Numbered from the stretch's first letter, positions 18,998 to 27,614 are shown. The stretch is 45,697 nucleotides of DNA from Candidatus Cloacimonadota bacterium (GCA_021736135.1 JAIPGO010000021.1:1-45697), one strand, 5' to 3'. The notes: generated by a model not told the origin, from the sequence alone. Program-made: numbers and translations.

Positions 18998-20383
18998 ATG
19001 AATGTTATTAACAAGATTACATCTCCCCAGTTAAAGAAGATCCATGCCGGAAAAGTGCGCGACAGTTTCAGGATTGACGCTCAAACCCGCATGCTGGTGG
19101 TTTCAGACCGGATTTCCAGTTTCGACAGTGTATTGAATTCGGAAATTCCTTATAAAGGTGCTGTGCTCAATGGCATCGCTGCCTGGTGGTTTGAACACAC
19201 GCAGGATATTATCCCTAATCATTACCTGAAATCAATTGATCCTAATATTGCGCTGGTGCGGGAAGCGGTTCCTATAAAAATTGAGATGATCGTTCGCGGT
19301 TACCTTACCGGTTCCATGTGGCGCAAATATCAGAATGGCGGTCGCGAGATTTCCGGACTGTCTATTGAAAATGGCCTGACGAAGAACCAGAAATTCTCCT
19401 CTCCCTTACTCACACCTACTACCAAAGAAAAGCATGACCGTGAGATTTCACCGGCAGATATAGTTAATGAAGGCTGGATTTCCCAGGAAATATATGAACA
19501 GATGGCAGCAATATCCCTTGAACTCTTTGCCCGTGGTACAGAGCTGCTTTATCAAAAAGGTATAGTCCTCGTTGACACTAAATATGAGTTTGGCTTGATC
19601 GATGGTAAACTGGTTCTCATTGATGAAATTCACACGCCGGACAGTTCACGTTTCTGGTCACTCGACTCCTACAATGAAAATCCCGCTGATGTTGACCAGA
19701 TGGATAAGGAATATGTCCGTCAATGGCTCTTGAATAACAAAATTGATGATATAGTGCCGGAAATACTGCCGGAAGAGGTGATTGCCGAAACTTCCCGCCG
19801 CTATCTTGCCATTTATAAGATCATTACCGGCACGGAAATGCTCATTGATGATGCCACCGATATCCGTCAGCGCATAACAGCTAATCTTGTGAAAGCTGGT
19901 ATTATTAAAGACGGCTTTGTTTCCATTATCATGGGTTCTCCCTCAGATAAAGAACATTGCGGTAAAATTAAACAGGTTCTGGATAAATATAATATCTTCA
20001 CTGAAATGCGAGTTGTTTCTGCTCATAAGAATGGAGAACGCATTCCTGAAATTCTGGCCGACCGCAATAATGCCATTGAACCGGGAGTGATCATTGCCGT
20101 AGCCGGCAGATCTAATGGTTTGGGGGGTGCTTTAGCAGCTAATAGTTCACTGCCTGTGATAAGTTGTCCCCCTTTCAAAGATAAGACCGATATGCTGGTA
20201 AACATCAATTCCACACTTATAATGCCCTCCCGAACTCCGGGACTTACGGTGATTGATTCCGGTAACGCTGCCCTGGCAGCACTCAGAGCATTAAACCTGC
20301 CCAGACTGAGGGACATTTTTAACCTGGAAATTGCTGATATAAAACTTGAACTCATAAAAGCTGACAAGGATATGAATCTATGA
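18998..20383 (+). CDS. purCE: SAICAR synthetase-AIR carboxylase fusion (PAICS-like, class II PurE)
   Basis: A 461-residue fusion. Residues 1 to about 270 are PurC (KIHAGKVRDSF, SDRISSFDSV, RGYLTGSMW, LVDTKYEFG, IDEIHTPDSSRFW). Residues from about 306 are PurE. The PurE half has MGSPSDKEHC, VSAHKNGER (341 on) and AVAGRSNGLGG (367 on), then PVISCPPFKD. This is the class II pattern of animal PAICS (SAHKGP, AVAGRSNGLG, PVISCPP); the class I GAGGAAHLPGM is absent. Class II enzymes carboxylate AIR directly with CO2, which fits the absence of purK from the cluster. AGAGG precedes the ATG. The stop overlaps purD (ATGA). Confidence 0.94.
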   Translation: MNVINKITSPQLKKIHAGKVRDSFRIDAQTRMLVVSDRISSFDSVLNSEIPYKGAVLNGIAAWWFEHTQDIIPNHYLKSIDPNIALVREAVPIKIEMIVRGYLTGSMWRKYQNGGREISGLSIENGLTKNQKFSSPLLTPTTKEKHDREISPADIVNEGWISQEIYEQMAAISLELFARGTELLYQKGIVLVDTKYEFGLIDGKLVLIDEIHTPDSSRFWSLDSYNENPADVDQMDKEYVRQWLLNNKIDDIVPEILPEEVIAETSRRYLAIYKIITGTEMLIDDATDIRQRITANLVKAGIIKDGFVSIIMGSPSDKEHCGKIKQVLDKYNIFTEMRVVSAHKNGERIPEILADRNNAIEPGVIIAVAGRSNGLGGALAANSSLPVISCPPFKDKTDMLVNINSTLIMPSRTPGLTVIDSGNAALAALRALNLPRLRDIFNLEIADIKLELIKADKDMNL

Positions 20384-21618
20384 AGATTGCAGTAATCGGT
20401 TCAGGTGGCAGAGAACATGCCATCATCAGTAAACTTTCTGCCAGCCCTGCTGTGGAAAAAATATTTGCCATTCCGGGAAATGGCGGTACTGAAAACAATA
20501 TTCCGCTTAGTGTTAACGATTTTGACGGGATTAAAAGTTTTTGTGAAAACGAAGGTGTCGGGCTTATCTTTGTGGGTCCGGAAGACCCCCTGCAAGCCGG
20601 GATCGTTGATTACTTCTCCGGTAGCAATATAAAAGTTTTTGGTCCGGATAAACGTGCTGCCCAACTGGAAAGCTCAAAAATTTATGCTAAACAGTTTATG
20701 CAGAAATATGGCGTTGCCACTGCCGCTTTTCAGGCCTTTACCGATCTGGAATCTGCCCTGGAATTCTGCCACCAGTGGGAGGGGAACTGCGTTATCAAAT
20801 ACGACGGACTGGCTGCCGGTAAAGGTGTTTTTGTCTGTTCAGACATGGATGAAGCCACTTTTGCTCTTGGTATGATCAATACCAGGTATGGCGCTAATGC
20901 CCCTCTGCTTATCGAAGAAAAACTCACGGGTCAGGAGCTATCCCTGCTGGCTTTTACTGATGGTGTAAATTATAAACTGCTGCTGCCTTCTCAGGATCAT
21001 AAACAGCTTCTCGAGGGCGATGAAGGTCCTAATACCGGGGGTATGGGCGCTTTTTGTCCCGTGGATTTCTGTGATGCCGCCCTATTGGCTAAGATCGAAG
21101 AAACAATCATCAAACCTGCCTTTAAAGGTATTGCTGCCGAGAACTTTAATTACCACGGAGTCCTCTATTTCGGGTTGATGATCAATAATAATATCCCCCA
21201 GGTTCTGGAATTTAATGTCCGCCTCGGTGATCCCGAAACAGAAGTCGTGCTCCCTGCCTTAAAATCGGATTTATTTCAGCTCGTTAACGCCTGCTTCGAT
21301 GGCAGCCTTGCCGATCTGGAACTGGAATTCCATCCCGGCTATTTTGTTGACGTCGTCCTTGTTTCTGGCGGCTATCCCGGTGTTTATGTAAAATACTTGC
21401 CCATTACAGGACTGGAAAATATAAACTGTCAGGTCTTTCACGCCGGCACAAAACTTAAAAACTCGCAACTGGTAACCAGCGGAGGCAGAGTACTCAATAT
21501 TGTGCATACCGGTAAAACTTTACCGGAAGCTATTGCCAATTGTTATGCAGAAGTGAAAAAGATTACTTTTAAGGACGTCTTTTACCGTAAAGACATCGGT
21601 AACCGTAAAAATATATGA
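20380..21618 (+). CDS. purD: Phosphoribosylamine-glycine ligase (GAR synthetase)
   Basis: ATP-grasp ligase that joins glycine to phosphoribosylamine. The 412-residue protein begins MKIAVIGSGGREHAI, the standard PurD start, and has VGPEDPLQAGIVD, the ATP-grasp strand NCVIKYDGLAAGKGVFV, LLPSQDHKQLLEGDEGPNTGGMGAF, and the metal-binding LEFNVRLGDPETEVVLP. Overlaps both neighbours by four bases (ATGA), so translation is coupled through purC-purE, purD and purN-guaA. Confidence 0.96.
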   Translation: MKIAVIGSGGREHAIISKLSASPAVEKIFAIPGNGGTENNIPLSVNDFDGIKSFCENEGVGLIFVGPEDPLQAGIVDYFSGSNIKVFGPDKRAAQLESSKIYAKQFMQKYGVATAAFQAFTDLESALEFCHQWEGNCVIKYDGLAAGKGVFVCSDMDEATFALGMINTRYGANAPLLIEEKLTGQELSLLAFTDGVNYKLLLPSQDHKQLLEGDEGPNTGGMGAFCPVDFCDAALLAKIEETIIKPAFKGIAAENFNYHGVLYFGLMINNNIPQVLEFNVRLGDPETEVVLPALKSDLFQLVNACFDGSLADLELEFHPGYFVDVVLVSGGYPGVYVKYLPITGLENINCQVFHAGTKLKNSQLVTSGGRVLNIVHTGKTLPEAIANCYAEVKKITFKDVFYRKDIGNRKNI

Positions 21619-24035
21619 AAGATATTATTATTATGATTTCCGGTCGCGGCTCTAATATGGCTGCCATCCTGGCTGAAATTGATGCCGGTGTTCTCAAGGG
21701 ACTATGCCGGGTGAAAGCAGTCTTTTCTAATGATGAGACGGCACCGGGTTTAAAGATTGCTGCTTCCTGCCGCATTAGAACAAGTGTTATTCGATCTCAG
21801 GGCAGAAAACGCAAAGAATATAACAAGATGCTGCTGGACTGGCTGCTGGAGGAAAATCCTGACTATATCATTCTGGCAGGTTATATGCTAATCCTGCCAC
21901 CTGAAATTATAAATGCATTTCCCCAGCGTATCATCAATATTCATCCTGCCGATACTACTCAACATCAGGGCTTACACGGCTACGAATGGGCATGGGATAA
22001 TCATCTGACGGAAACAAAGATCACTGTACACTATGTGGATGAAGGGCTCGATACCGGAAGCATCATCAGCCAGCAGGTCGTTAATCTCCAAGGCACAAAA
22101 TCGCTGGATGACATAGAAAAAAGAGGCTTACAGACTGAGCATAAAATGTACAGCACCGTCCTCGCCCAACTCTTGTCCCACGACTCTCAACTCACGACTC
22201 ACGACTCTCAACTCACGACTCACGAAATCGCCATTATTGATTTCGGGGGGCAATATACTCACCTCATCGCCAGGCGTATCAGGAAGCTGGGTGTTTTCAG
22301 CGAAATCTACCAGCCCGAAGATTTCCGCATTTCACCGCAAACAATTGGCATTATCTTCTCCGGTGGTCCGCAATCAGTTATTGCTGACTCTGCCTATAAA
22401 ATAGATATTGACTTGAATGCTATAAAAATTCCCGTTCTGGGAATCTGTTATGGTCATCAGCTTATAGCCAGTCTCACCGGTGGCACTATTGAAAGCGGGA
22501 ATAATCCCGAATACGGTTATGCTGAAATTGATTGCCAACTTGAAAATACGTTGTTTAGCGGAACAGTCATTCACCAGAAAGTCTGGATGAGTCATGGTGA
22601 CCAGGTTACCGGAATACCGGCTGGATTTAAAATCACCGCTTTCACTGATACCGTCCCCATAGCTGCTTATGAATCTTTTGACGGCAGAATCATGGGTGTT
22701 CAGTTCCATCCGGAAGTTGTCCATACTCAATATGGTAACCAGCTCCTGGATAATTTCCTGAATCGCTGCACTACCAGTCGTGACTGGCTGGTGGAAAATT
22801 ATAAAGACCAGTTAATTGCCTCTGTTCGTCAGCAGGCAGGTGATAAAGATGTTCTTATACTTCTTTCCGGGGGAGTTGATTCCCTGGTTGCTATGGAACT
22901 TTGCCTGGCTGCCCTTGGCTCTCACAGAGTGCATGCTATTCACATTGATACCGGTTTTATGCGCCAGAATGAATCGTTAAATATTATTGAACATCTGGAA
23001 AGTCTGGGCTATAAACAGATGCGGCTCATCAATGCGGAAGAACTTTACCTGAAAGAACTTGCAGGTGTTGTTGACCCGGAAACCAAACGCCTGATCATTG
23101 GCAGATTATTCGTGGAAATCGCCAGTGAAGCAATTGCCGAATTTGAAAACAAAGATATTCTCCTCGTGCAGGGGACTATCTATCCTGATACGATCGAAAG
23201 CGGTGCTTCTCAAAAATCTGCCAAGATCAAGACCCATCATAACCGCGTGGACGAAATTGAGAAACTCATTGCTGCCGGTAAAATCCTCGAACCCATCAAA
23301 GACCTCTATAAAGACGAAGTACGTGAACTCGGTATTGAACTGGATATTCCCCCCCAACTGGTAAACCGTCATCCCTTCCCGGGACCGGGACTTGCTATCC
23401 GCATACTTGGCTCAGAAACCAGCATTCCCGAACCGGGATTTGACAGCGAAGAAGAGTTGCTTAATAATATTATTAAGGAATATGGACTTAAAGGAATCAT
23501 TTTACCTATAAAAAGCGTCGGCGTAATGGGCGATTTCCGCACTTATCAGCACCCTGCCCTGATCTGGTTTAAAAGCGGTTATCTTACATCTCCCGTCTCC
23601 CGTCTCCCGTCTCCCGATTCCCCCTGGAATTCACTTCAAAAAGCTTCCATCAAAATCGTTAATACTTTAAAAACCGTGAATCGGGTTGTGTTTTCCCTCA
23701 ATGAACCAGAAAAATATATTCTGAAAGAACATTATCTCACTAAAGAAGCCTGTAATAATCTGCGCCGGGTAGATTTCCTGCTCATGAACGATACTGCTCA
23801 TATTAAGGAAATCTGGCAGATGCCTGTTGTTCAATTACCACTCTTTGACCTGGATGGTGATCAGGTTTACCTCATGCGACCGGTTACTTCTCTGGATGCC
23901 ATGACAGCCAATTTTTACGAAATGGATTTTGATCTTCTAAATAACCTGATAGCCAAAACAAAACAGCTCTCGGGAATAGCCAACGTTCTCTATGATATTA
24001 CTTCAAAACCACCCGCCACTATAGAATGGGAATGA
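21615..24035 (+). CDS. purN-guaA: GAR formyltransferase-GMP synthase fusion (PurN-GuaA)
   Basis: One 806-residue frame carries two enzymes from distant steps. Residues 1-186 are PurN: SGRGSNM, IINIHPAD (Asn108, His110) and the catalytic Asp in VDEGLDTGS. Residues from 204 are complete GuaA: IIDFGGQYTHLIARR, glutaminase Cys278 (GICYGHQ), His365-Pro-Glu367, the ATP PP-loop SGGVDS (418-423), and the C-terminus KPPATIEWE. The joining residues 187-203 are the translation of a heptamer DNA array (22165-22227). A second array inserts about 15 residues (655-670) in the C-terminal dimerisation domain. No stop or ribosome binding site lies between the halves. Such a fusion is not one I know; two proteins could still be made by internal start or cleavage. 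Last gene of the superoperon. Confidence 0.93.
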   Translation: MKDIIIMISGRGSNMAAILAEIDAGVLKGLCRVKAVFSNDETAPGLKIAASCRIRTSVIRSQGRKRKEYNKMLLDWLLEENPDYIILAGYMLILPPEIINAFPQRIINIHPADTTQHQGLHGYEWAWDNHLTETKITVHYVDEGLDTGSIISQQVVNLQGTKSLDDIEKRGLQTEHKMYSTVLAQLLSHDSQLTTHDSQLTTHEIAIIDFGGQYTHLIARRIRKLGVFSEIYQPEDFRISPQTIGIIFSGGPQSVIADSAYKIDIDLNAIKIPVLGICYGHQLIASLTGGTIESGNNPEYGYAEIDCQLENTLFSGTVIHQKVWMSHGDQVTGIPAGFKITAFTDTVPIAAYESFDGRIMGVQFHPEVVHTQYGNQLLDNFLNRCTTSRDWLVENYKDQLIASVRQQAGDKDVLILLSGGVDSLVAMELCLAALGSHRVHAIHIDTGFMRQNESLNIIEHLESLGYKQMRLINAEELYLKELAGVVDPETKRLIIGRLFVEIASEAIAEFENKDILLVQGTIYPDTIESGASQKSAKIKTHHNRVDEIEKLIAAGKILEPIKDLYKDEVRELGIELDIPPQLVNRHPFPGPGLAIRILGSETSIPEPGFDSEEELLNNIIKEYGLKGIILPIKSVGVMGDFRTYQHPALIWFKSGYLTSPVSRLPSPDSPWNSLQKASIKIVNTLKTVNRVVFSLNEPEKYILKEHYLTKEACNNLRRVDFLLMNDTAHIKEIWQMPVVQLPLFDLDGDQVYLMRPVTSLDAMTANFYEMDFDLLNNLIAKTKQLSGIANVLYDITSKPPATIEWE
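22165..22227 (+). repeat. In-frame heptamer array forming the PurN-GuaA linker
   Basis: Nine 7-nt units in register: CCCAACT, CTTGTCC, CACGACT, CTCAACT, CACGACT, CACGACT, CTCAACT, CACGACT, CACGAAA. Three units make a 21-base, 7-residue repeat, seen as HDSQLTT twice in the protein. It lies exactly between the end of PurN and the first strand of GuaA. Confidence 0.85.
23590..23617 (+). repeat. In-frame heptamer array inside GuaA
   Basis: Four 7-nt units CTCCCGT, CTCCCGT, CTCCCGT, CTCCCGA. Because 7 is not a multiple of 3 each unit is read in a different frame, giving SPVSRLPSPDSP instead of a repeated peptide. The surrounding GuaA sequence (HPALIWFKSG before, WNSLQKASIKIV after) continues normally. 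Confidence 0.85.
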
Positions 24036-24046
24036 GGCTTTTAAAT

Positions 24047-24074
24047 AATTGAAAATGTAAAATGTAAAATGTAA
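24047..24074 (+). repeat. AT-rich heptamer array just 3' of guaA
   Basis: Four units AATTGAA, AATGTAA, AATGTAA, AATGTAA, starting 12 bases after the stop codon. Related arrays, some on the other strand, occur at 27491, 41043 and inside the secreted-protein gene at 44962. Confidence 0.75.
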
Positions 24075-24083
24075 AGAAAATAT

Positions 24084-24109
24084 CCAGAGCTTCAGCTCTG
24101 GTTTTTTTT
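24084..24109 (+). terminator. Rho-independent terminator of the nucleotide superoperon
   Basis: A perfect seven-base stem CCAGAGC/GCTCTGG with loop TTCA, followed by eight T. On the other strand the stem is followed by ATATTTTCTTT, so it may also end the tRNA transcript arriving from the right. Confidence 0.9.
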
Positions 24110-24142
24110 ATCACTGCGTCTGCTGCGTCCACATAAAAAAAA

Positions 24143-24218
<76 letters not shown>

Positions 24219-24339
24219 ACTGCTGGCAAAAATCCCTACCAGCCTTTACCTGTCAAACACTTTCCTGAAATCATAAGAATATTATCAGGATAGCTGATTT
24301 TAATTGACCAGCGCAGGGGAATCAATAAATTGCCTGATT

Positions 24340-25314
24340 ATGAAGAAAATAGCAATAACCGGTGCCAATGGCTTTATTGGAAGCAGATTAAGCAGCTTTC
24401 TACTCTCACAGGGATATGATGTGCGCTGTCTGGTGAGAAAGAACAGCGACCTCTCTCTGCTGGCTAAAGATCTGGAAACCGTTTTCGTTGATTACAATGA
24501 TTCCGAAAGCCTGCAAACAGCTCTTAAGGATAGTGAAATCGTCATTCATCTGGCTGCTCTTACCCGTGCTAAAACCTGGGAAGAATTCCGCAAAATCAAT
24601 ATTGATCTGGTGGAAACACTCGTCAACATCGTTAATGTCAGTTCTTCCATCGAACAATTCATCTTTATGAGTTCACAGGCAGCTGCCGGTCCTGCTGCAT
24701 CAGCCTTACCAAAAAGAGAAGATGAGGAATGCAATCCGGTAACAATGTATGGTAACAGCAAACTGGAAGCCGAGGAACTCATCCAGGATCAATGCCTGAA
24801 AGCCTGGACTATTCTGCGTCCTGTTTCCGTATTTGGTCCCGGTGAAAAAGATTTGCTGGAATATTACAAAATCGTAAACAAAGGCATCGCACCCTTGATC
24901 GGGATGAGGCATAAATATATCAGCTTAATTTATGTGGATGACCTGTGCCGTTTAACTTCTCTGGCTGTCGGCAATGAAGCGGCATATAATGAAATATTCT
25001 TCGCTGCCGGCTCTGAAAATATCAGTATGGCAGGTTTTGCCTATTTGATTTCTCAAGCTCTAAATAAAGTAGTAACAAAAATCCGCATATTTGTTCCTGT
25101 TTTATGGCTGGCTGCCGTGATACTGGAGCTTTTCGGCTGGTCGAGTAAGCGTCCTCCGGTTCTTAACCGCGAAAAACTGCGCGAAATGAGTCAGCGCTAC
25201 TGGCTGGCGAGTAATCACAAAGCTGAAGAAATTCTCGGATTCACTCAGGAAGCTACTCTCGTTAAGCAGATGCAAACCACCATTAACTGGTACAAAGAAC
25301 ACAATGTTTTATAG
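24340..25314 (+). CDS. NAD-dependent epimerase/dehydratase (extended SDR family)
   Basis: A 324-residue nucleotide-sugar-type SDR. The N-terminal Rossmann motif is ITGANGFIGSRL, followed by the VDYNDSESL acid-loop region, IHLAALTRA, FMSSQAAAGP and the catalytic Tyr-Lys pair in MYGNSKLEAE; RPVSVFGPGEKD is the usual substrate-side segment. The substrate cannot be read from the sequence. The ATG at 24340 puts the Rossmann strand right at the N-terminus; a TTG at 24304 would add 12 residues. The best ribosome binding site, AGGGGA near 24314, is too far from the ATG for a normal spacing, so the start is not settled. The stop overlaps the region of the following outer-membrane protein start. Confidence 0.88.
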   Translation: MKKIAITGANGFIGSRLSSFLLSQGYDVRCLVRKNSDLSLLAKDLETVFVDYNDSESLQTALKDSEIVIHLAALTRAKTWEEFRKINIDLVETLVNIVNVSSSIEQFIFMSSQAAAGPAASALPKREDEECNPVTMYGNSKLEAEELIQDQCLKAWTILRPVSVFGPGEKDLLEYYKIVNKGIAPLIGMRHKYISLIYVDDLCRLTSLAVGNEAAYNEIFFAAGSENISMAGFAYLISQALNKVVTKIRIFVPVLWLAAVILELFGWSSKRPPVLNREKLREMSQRYWLASNHKAEEILGFTQEATLVKQMQTTINWYKEHNVL

Positions 25315-25315
25315 T

Positions 25316-26881
25316 ATGAAAAGACTCACTTTTACTATTATTGTATTCCTGGTTTACTTGACTCTCTTCGGACAGGATGCCGATTCCTTACAGGTATTGT
25401 CTCCGGAAGATTCGCTGCTTATACAACAATTGGAAGACGAAACCGGTATTTATGAACAGGACACCTTAAAAATCGACCTTGTTAAACTGCGCCGGCAGAT
25501 CACTGAAGAATTGGACTCGCGTCTGCAACCTCAACGAAAAGAATGGTTCCGCTGGTGGTATCTTTCCGAAAACCGTCACTATACTTCACTCAAGCAGCCG
25601 GTTTTACATATTCGCAAAGAGGGGTTTACCATGTATCCCCACTTCGTGGAAAGCCTGCATATCCTGCAGAGTGAACGTAGTTTTTATAAAATTAACAGTT
25701 ATGGTCATCATCTTAACCTTGATTCTTATGATTATGATCTGCCGATTACTCTATCTTCTTCTGAAGCCGGGCTGGGCGACTGGCATCATTCACGAGGCAG
25801 CCTGGTTATCGAAAAAGGCAATACACCACTGTCTGACAGTCTCGCCTTTTCTGCCGGAGTCAGCGGTATAAACGGATACTGGTTCGGTAATGATGACAGT
25901 TCCGCTAATCTCAATTTTAATCTGCGCTACAGAACGCCCTGGGGAAATATCCGCTTTATTCATTCCGACTGGAGCGAAGAATTCGATGGAGCTCTCAGTT
26001 TCCTGCCTGAGGCAGATATCGTCACGCGTAGCGGTATTGAAGAAATCATCAAGTTTGAACATTCCGCTTTTGAAGCCGGATTACGCCTGGAAAATACTAA
26101 AACCGCCGGTATTGAACGCAAGCAGCAGGCTTTTCTGCTCCGCCGTGAACACTCCGGCAGGCTTCTGCATTATGACCTGAGTGCCGAATATATTACTGAA
26201 AAAACACCCGCAGATAGTTCCTGGCTGGTGTTTTCTGCTCAGGCTGACGGTAATCTTCTTTCTCTAAAATATAACCTTGATCTAAATTATTCCGGGAAAA
26301 ATATTTATTTTATCGATACCGAGCTTTTCCTGCCCTTTTATAAAAGTATAGGAATTACCGGTAATGCCTGGTTCTGGAAAAATGACAGTACGAGTATAAA
26401 TCCCGTTACCGGGCAATTAAAACGTTATGGCGCTGGACTCGCCTGGCGCGACAGCCTGAATACTCTGGAAATAACAGGTGGTAATCAGGAAGATGACAGC
26501 TATGACGACTGGTACCTGGAAACTTATGCAAACTGTACTTTTTCCTGGAAACAGTTTGATCTTATTCTTAAGAACTGGACGTTTTATTTCATAAATCCCA
26601 ATCTGCAATCCCAGACGGAAGCAGAGCTCCGCTATCGTCTGCCATATAATAACGCTCTCAGACTGCAGTACCGCAACCGTTATTATTCCGAATATCTCAA
26701 CCGTTACGATGAATACATCCCTTCCGGCATCTGGCATGACCTGCTCATCGGAGTACAGATAACCCGCCGCTTTGAGATCAGATTCGAAGCCGTGAATATC
26801 ACAAATAATCTCATCTTCATGGGGCAGCAGCAGGCAGGCTACACCATGCTCTATAACCTCTATTGGTATTTCATAAATTAA
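25316..26881 (+). CDS. Outer-membrane beta-barrel protein (TonB-receptor-like barrel, no plug seen)
   Basis: A 521-residue exported protein. It begins with a signal peptide (MKRLTFTIIVFLVYLTLFGQ, cleavage likely near Gly-Gln). An acidic linker of about 50 residues follows, then many alternating amphipathic strands rich in Tyr, Trp and Asp/Asn turns, and a C-terminal aromatic end (MLYNLYWYFIN) typical of outer-membrane proteins. The segment FEAVNITNNLIFMGQQQAGYTMLYNLYWYF resembles the last strands of TonB-dependent receptors, but no TonB box or plug domain is visible. ATG 25316 is preferred because it starts the signal peptide; ATG 25304 would add four residues. Ligand unknown. Probably co-transcribed with the epimerase. 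Confidence 0.8.
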   Translation: MKRLTFTIIVFLVYLTLFGQDADSLQVLSPEDSLLIQQLEDETGIYEQDTLKIDLVKLRRQITEELDSRLQPQRKEWFRWWYLSENRHYTSLKQPVLHIRKEGFTMYPHFVESLHILQSERSFYKINSYGHHLNLDSYDYDLPITLSSSEAGLGDWHHSRGSLVIEKGNTPLSDSLAFSAGVSGINGYWFGNDDSSANLNFNLRYRTPWGNIRFIHSDWSEEFDGALSFLPEADIVTRSGIEEIIKFEHSAFEAGLRLENTKTAGIERKQQAFLLRREHSGRLLHYDLSAEYITEKTPADSSWLVFSAQADGNLLSLKYNLDLNYSGKNIYFIDTELFLPFYKSIGITGNAWFWKNDSTSINPVTGQLKRYGAGLAWRDSLNTLEITGGNQEDDSYDDWYLETYANCTFSWKQFDLILKNWTFYFINPNLQSQTEAELRYRLPYNNALRLQYRNRYYSEYLNRYDEYIPSGIWHDLLIGVQITRRFEIRFEAVNITNNLIFMGQQQAGYTMLYNLYWYFIN

Positions 26882-26907
26882 CTAATCCTGATACTCCCTG
26901 TTGAAGT

Positions 26908-26987
26908 CCAGTAGTCAAGTTTTCAAGAAGTCTTTCAGGCGTTCCGTCATTCAGTCCTCCCGTCAATTCTTCCGACTCACTCCTGAA
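26908..26987 (+). repeat. Octamer array (10 units)
   Basis: Ten consecutive 8-nt units, every one starting with C and most ending in T: CCAGTAGT, CAAGTTTT, CAAGAAGT, CTTTCAGG, CGTTCCGT, CATTCAGT, CCTCCCGT, CAATTCTT, CCGACTCA, CTCCTGAA. The units differ in sequence; the phase is what is kept. Confidence 0.65.
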
Positions 26988-27002
26988 CGCAGAAAAGATT
27001 TT

Positions 27003-27030
27003 CATCATTAATCATTAATTATTATTCAGT
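27003..27030 (+). repeat. AT-rich heptamer array
   Basis: CATCATT, AATCATT, AATTATT, ATTCAGT. The same first words recur at 27335 and 27637. Confidence 0.65.
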
Positions 27031-27033
27031 TAC

Positions 27034-27113
27034 CTTCCCTTCGTCCCCTCGCTCCCTCGTGCTTTCGTGCTTTCGTGCTTTCGCTCCCTCCATCCCTCAA
27101 TCACTCCATCTCT
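27034..27113 (+). repeat. Octamer array (10 units) with a threefold perfect core
   Basis: CTTCCCTT, CGTCCCCT, CGCTCCCT, CGTGCTTT three times, CGCTCCCT, CCATCCCT, CAATCACT, CCATCTCT. Exact 8-nt phase over 80 bases; C-first, T-last units. Confidence 0.75.
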
Positions 27114-27312
27114 CATTTCAAAAATTCCTCCCTGGTATTACAGATTGAAAAAAGTAATGAAAGGTAAGGAAAAGGTAATGTCATAACTTCATACATTAAT
27201 AATAATTACAACAAAATATTACCTTTTTCGCGTTTTTTGAATATATATACCCCTATTTTTAATTTTTTTTAAAAAAAGTCTCCCCGTCTCACTCTGAGCC
27301 TTGCGAAGCAAT

Positions 27313-27332
27313 CACTCTGAACGCAGTGAAGA
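27313..27332 (+). repeat. Dispersed imperfect palindrome (TGAACG element)
   Basis: CACTCTGAACGCAGTGAAGA; the ends TCACT and AGTGA are complementary around TGAACGC. An identical copy is at 27615-27634, a one-strand variant CACGCTGAACGTAGTGAAGA at 44558, and its complement at 41595. A degenerate copy lies near 26978. Confidence 0.75.
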
Positions 27333-27334
27333 TT

Positions 27335-27369
27335 CATCATTAATCGTTAATTATTAATCATTAATCATT
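27335..27369 (+). repeat. AT-rich heptamer array
   Basis: CATCATT, AATCGTT, AATTATT, AATCATT, AATCATT directly after a TGAACG element. Confidence 0.7.
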
Positions 27370-27430
27370 AATCAATTCTCCCCCCCTATTTTTAACTTTT
27401 CGGTTATAATCCCGATACGGATTGACTTAT

Positions 27431-27473
27431 GGAGTAAATTAACAGTGTTAATTTGTAGAAAACGAAGTTTTCT
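27431..27473 (+). repeat. REP-like hairpin with GGAG foot, plus neighbouring hairpin
   Basis: GGAG (27431-27434) and T precede a perfect eight-base stem AAATTAAC/GTTAATTT with loop AGT (27436-27454). Next to it GTAG (27455-27458) overlaps a second hairpin AGAAAAC/GTTTTCT with loop GAA (27457-27473), whose stem recurs at 44583-44601. Confidence 0.6.
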
Positions 27474-27490
27474 TTAGCATTCAATGTTTT

Positions 27491-27525
27491 CAATTTTACA
27501 TTTTACATTTTCAATTTTACATTCA
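27491..27525 (-). repeat. AT-rich heptamer array
   Basis: CAATTTT, ACATTTT, ACATTTT, CAATTTT, ACATTCA as read on the plus strand; complement of the type at 24047 and 41043. A small hairpin CAGGC-GAA-GCCTG follows at 27524-27536. Confidence 0.7.
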
Positions 27526-27538
27526 GGCGAAGCCTGCT

Positions 27539-27578
27539 CTAACCGTCTAACCTTCCAACCTTCTAACCCTCTATTTTT
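27539..27578 (+). repeat. Octamer array (5 units)
   Basis: CTAACCGT, CTAACCTT, CCAACCTT, CTAACCCT, CTATTTTT. Confidence 0.75.
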
Positions 27579-27614
27579 AAAACTCCCGTCTCACTCTGAG
27601 CCTGGCGAAGCAAT

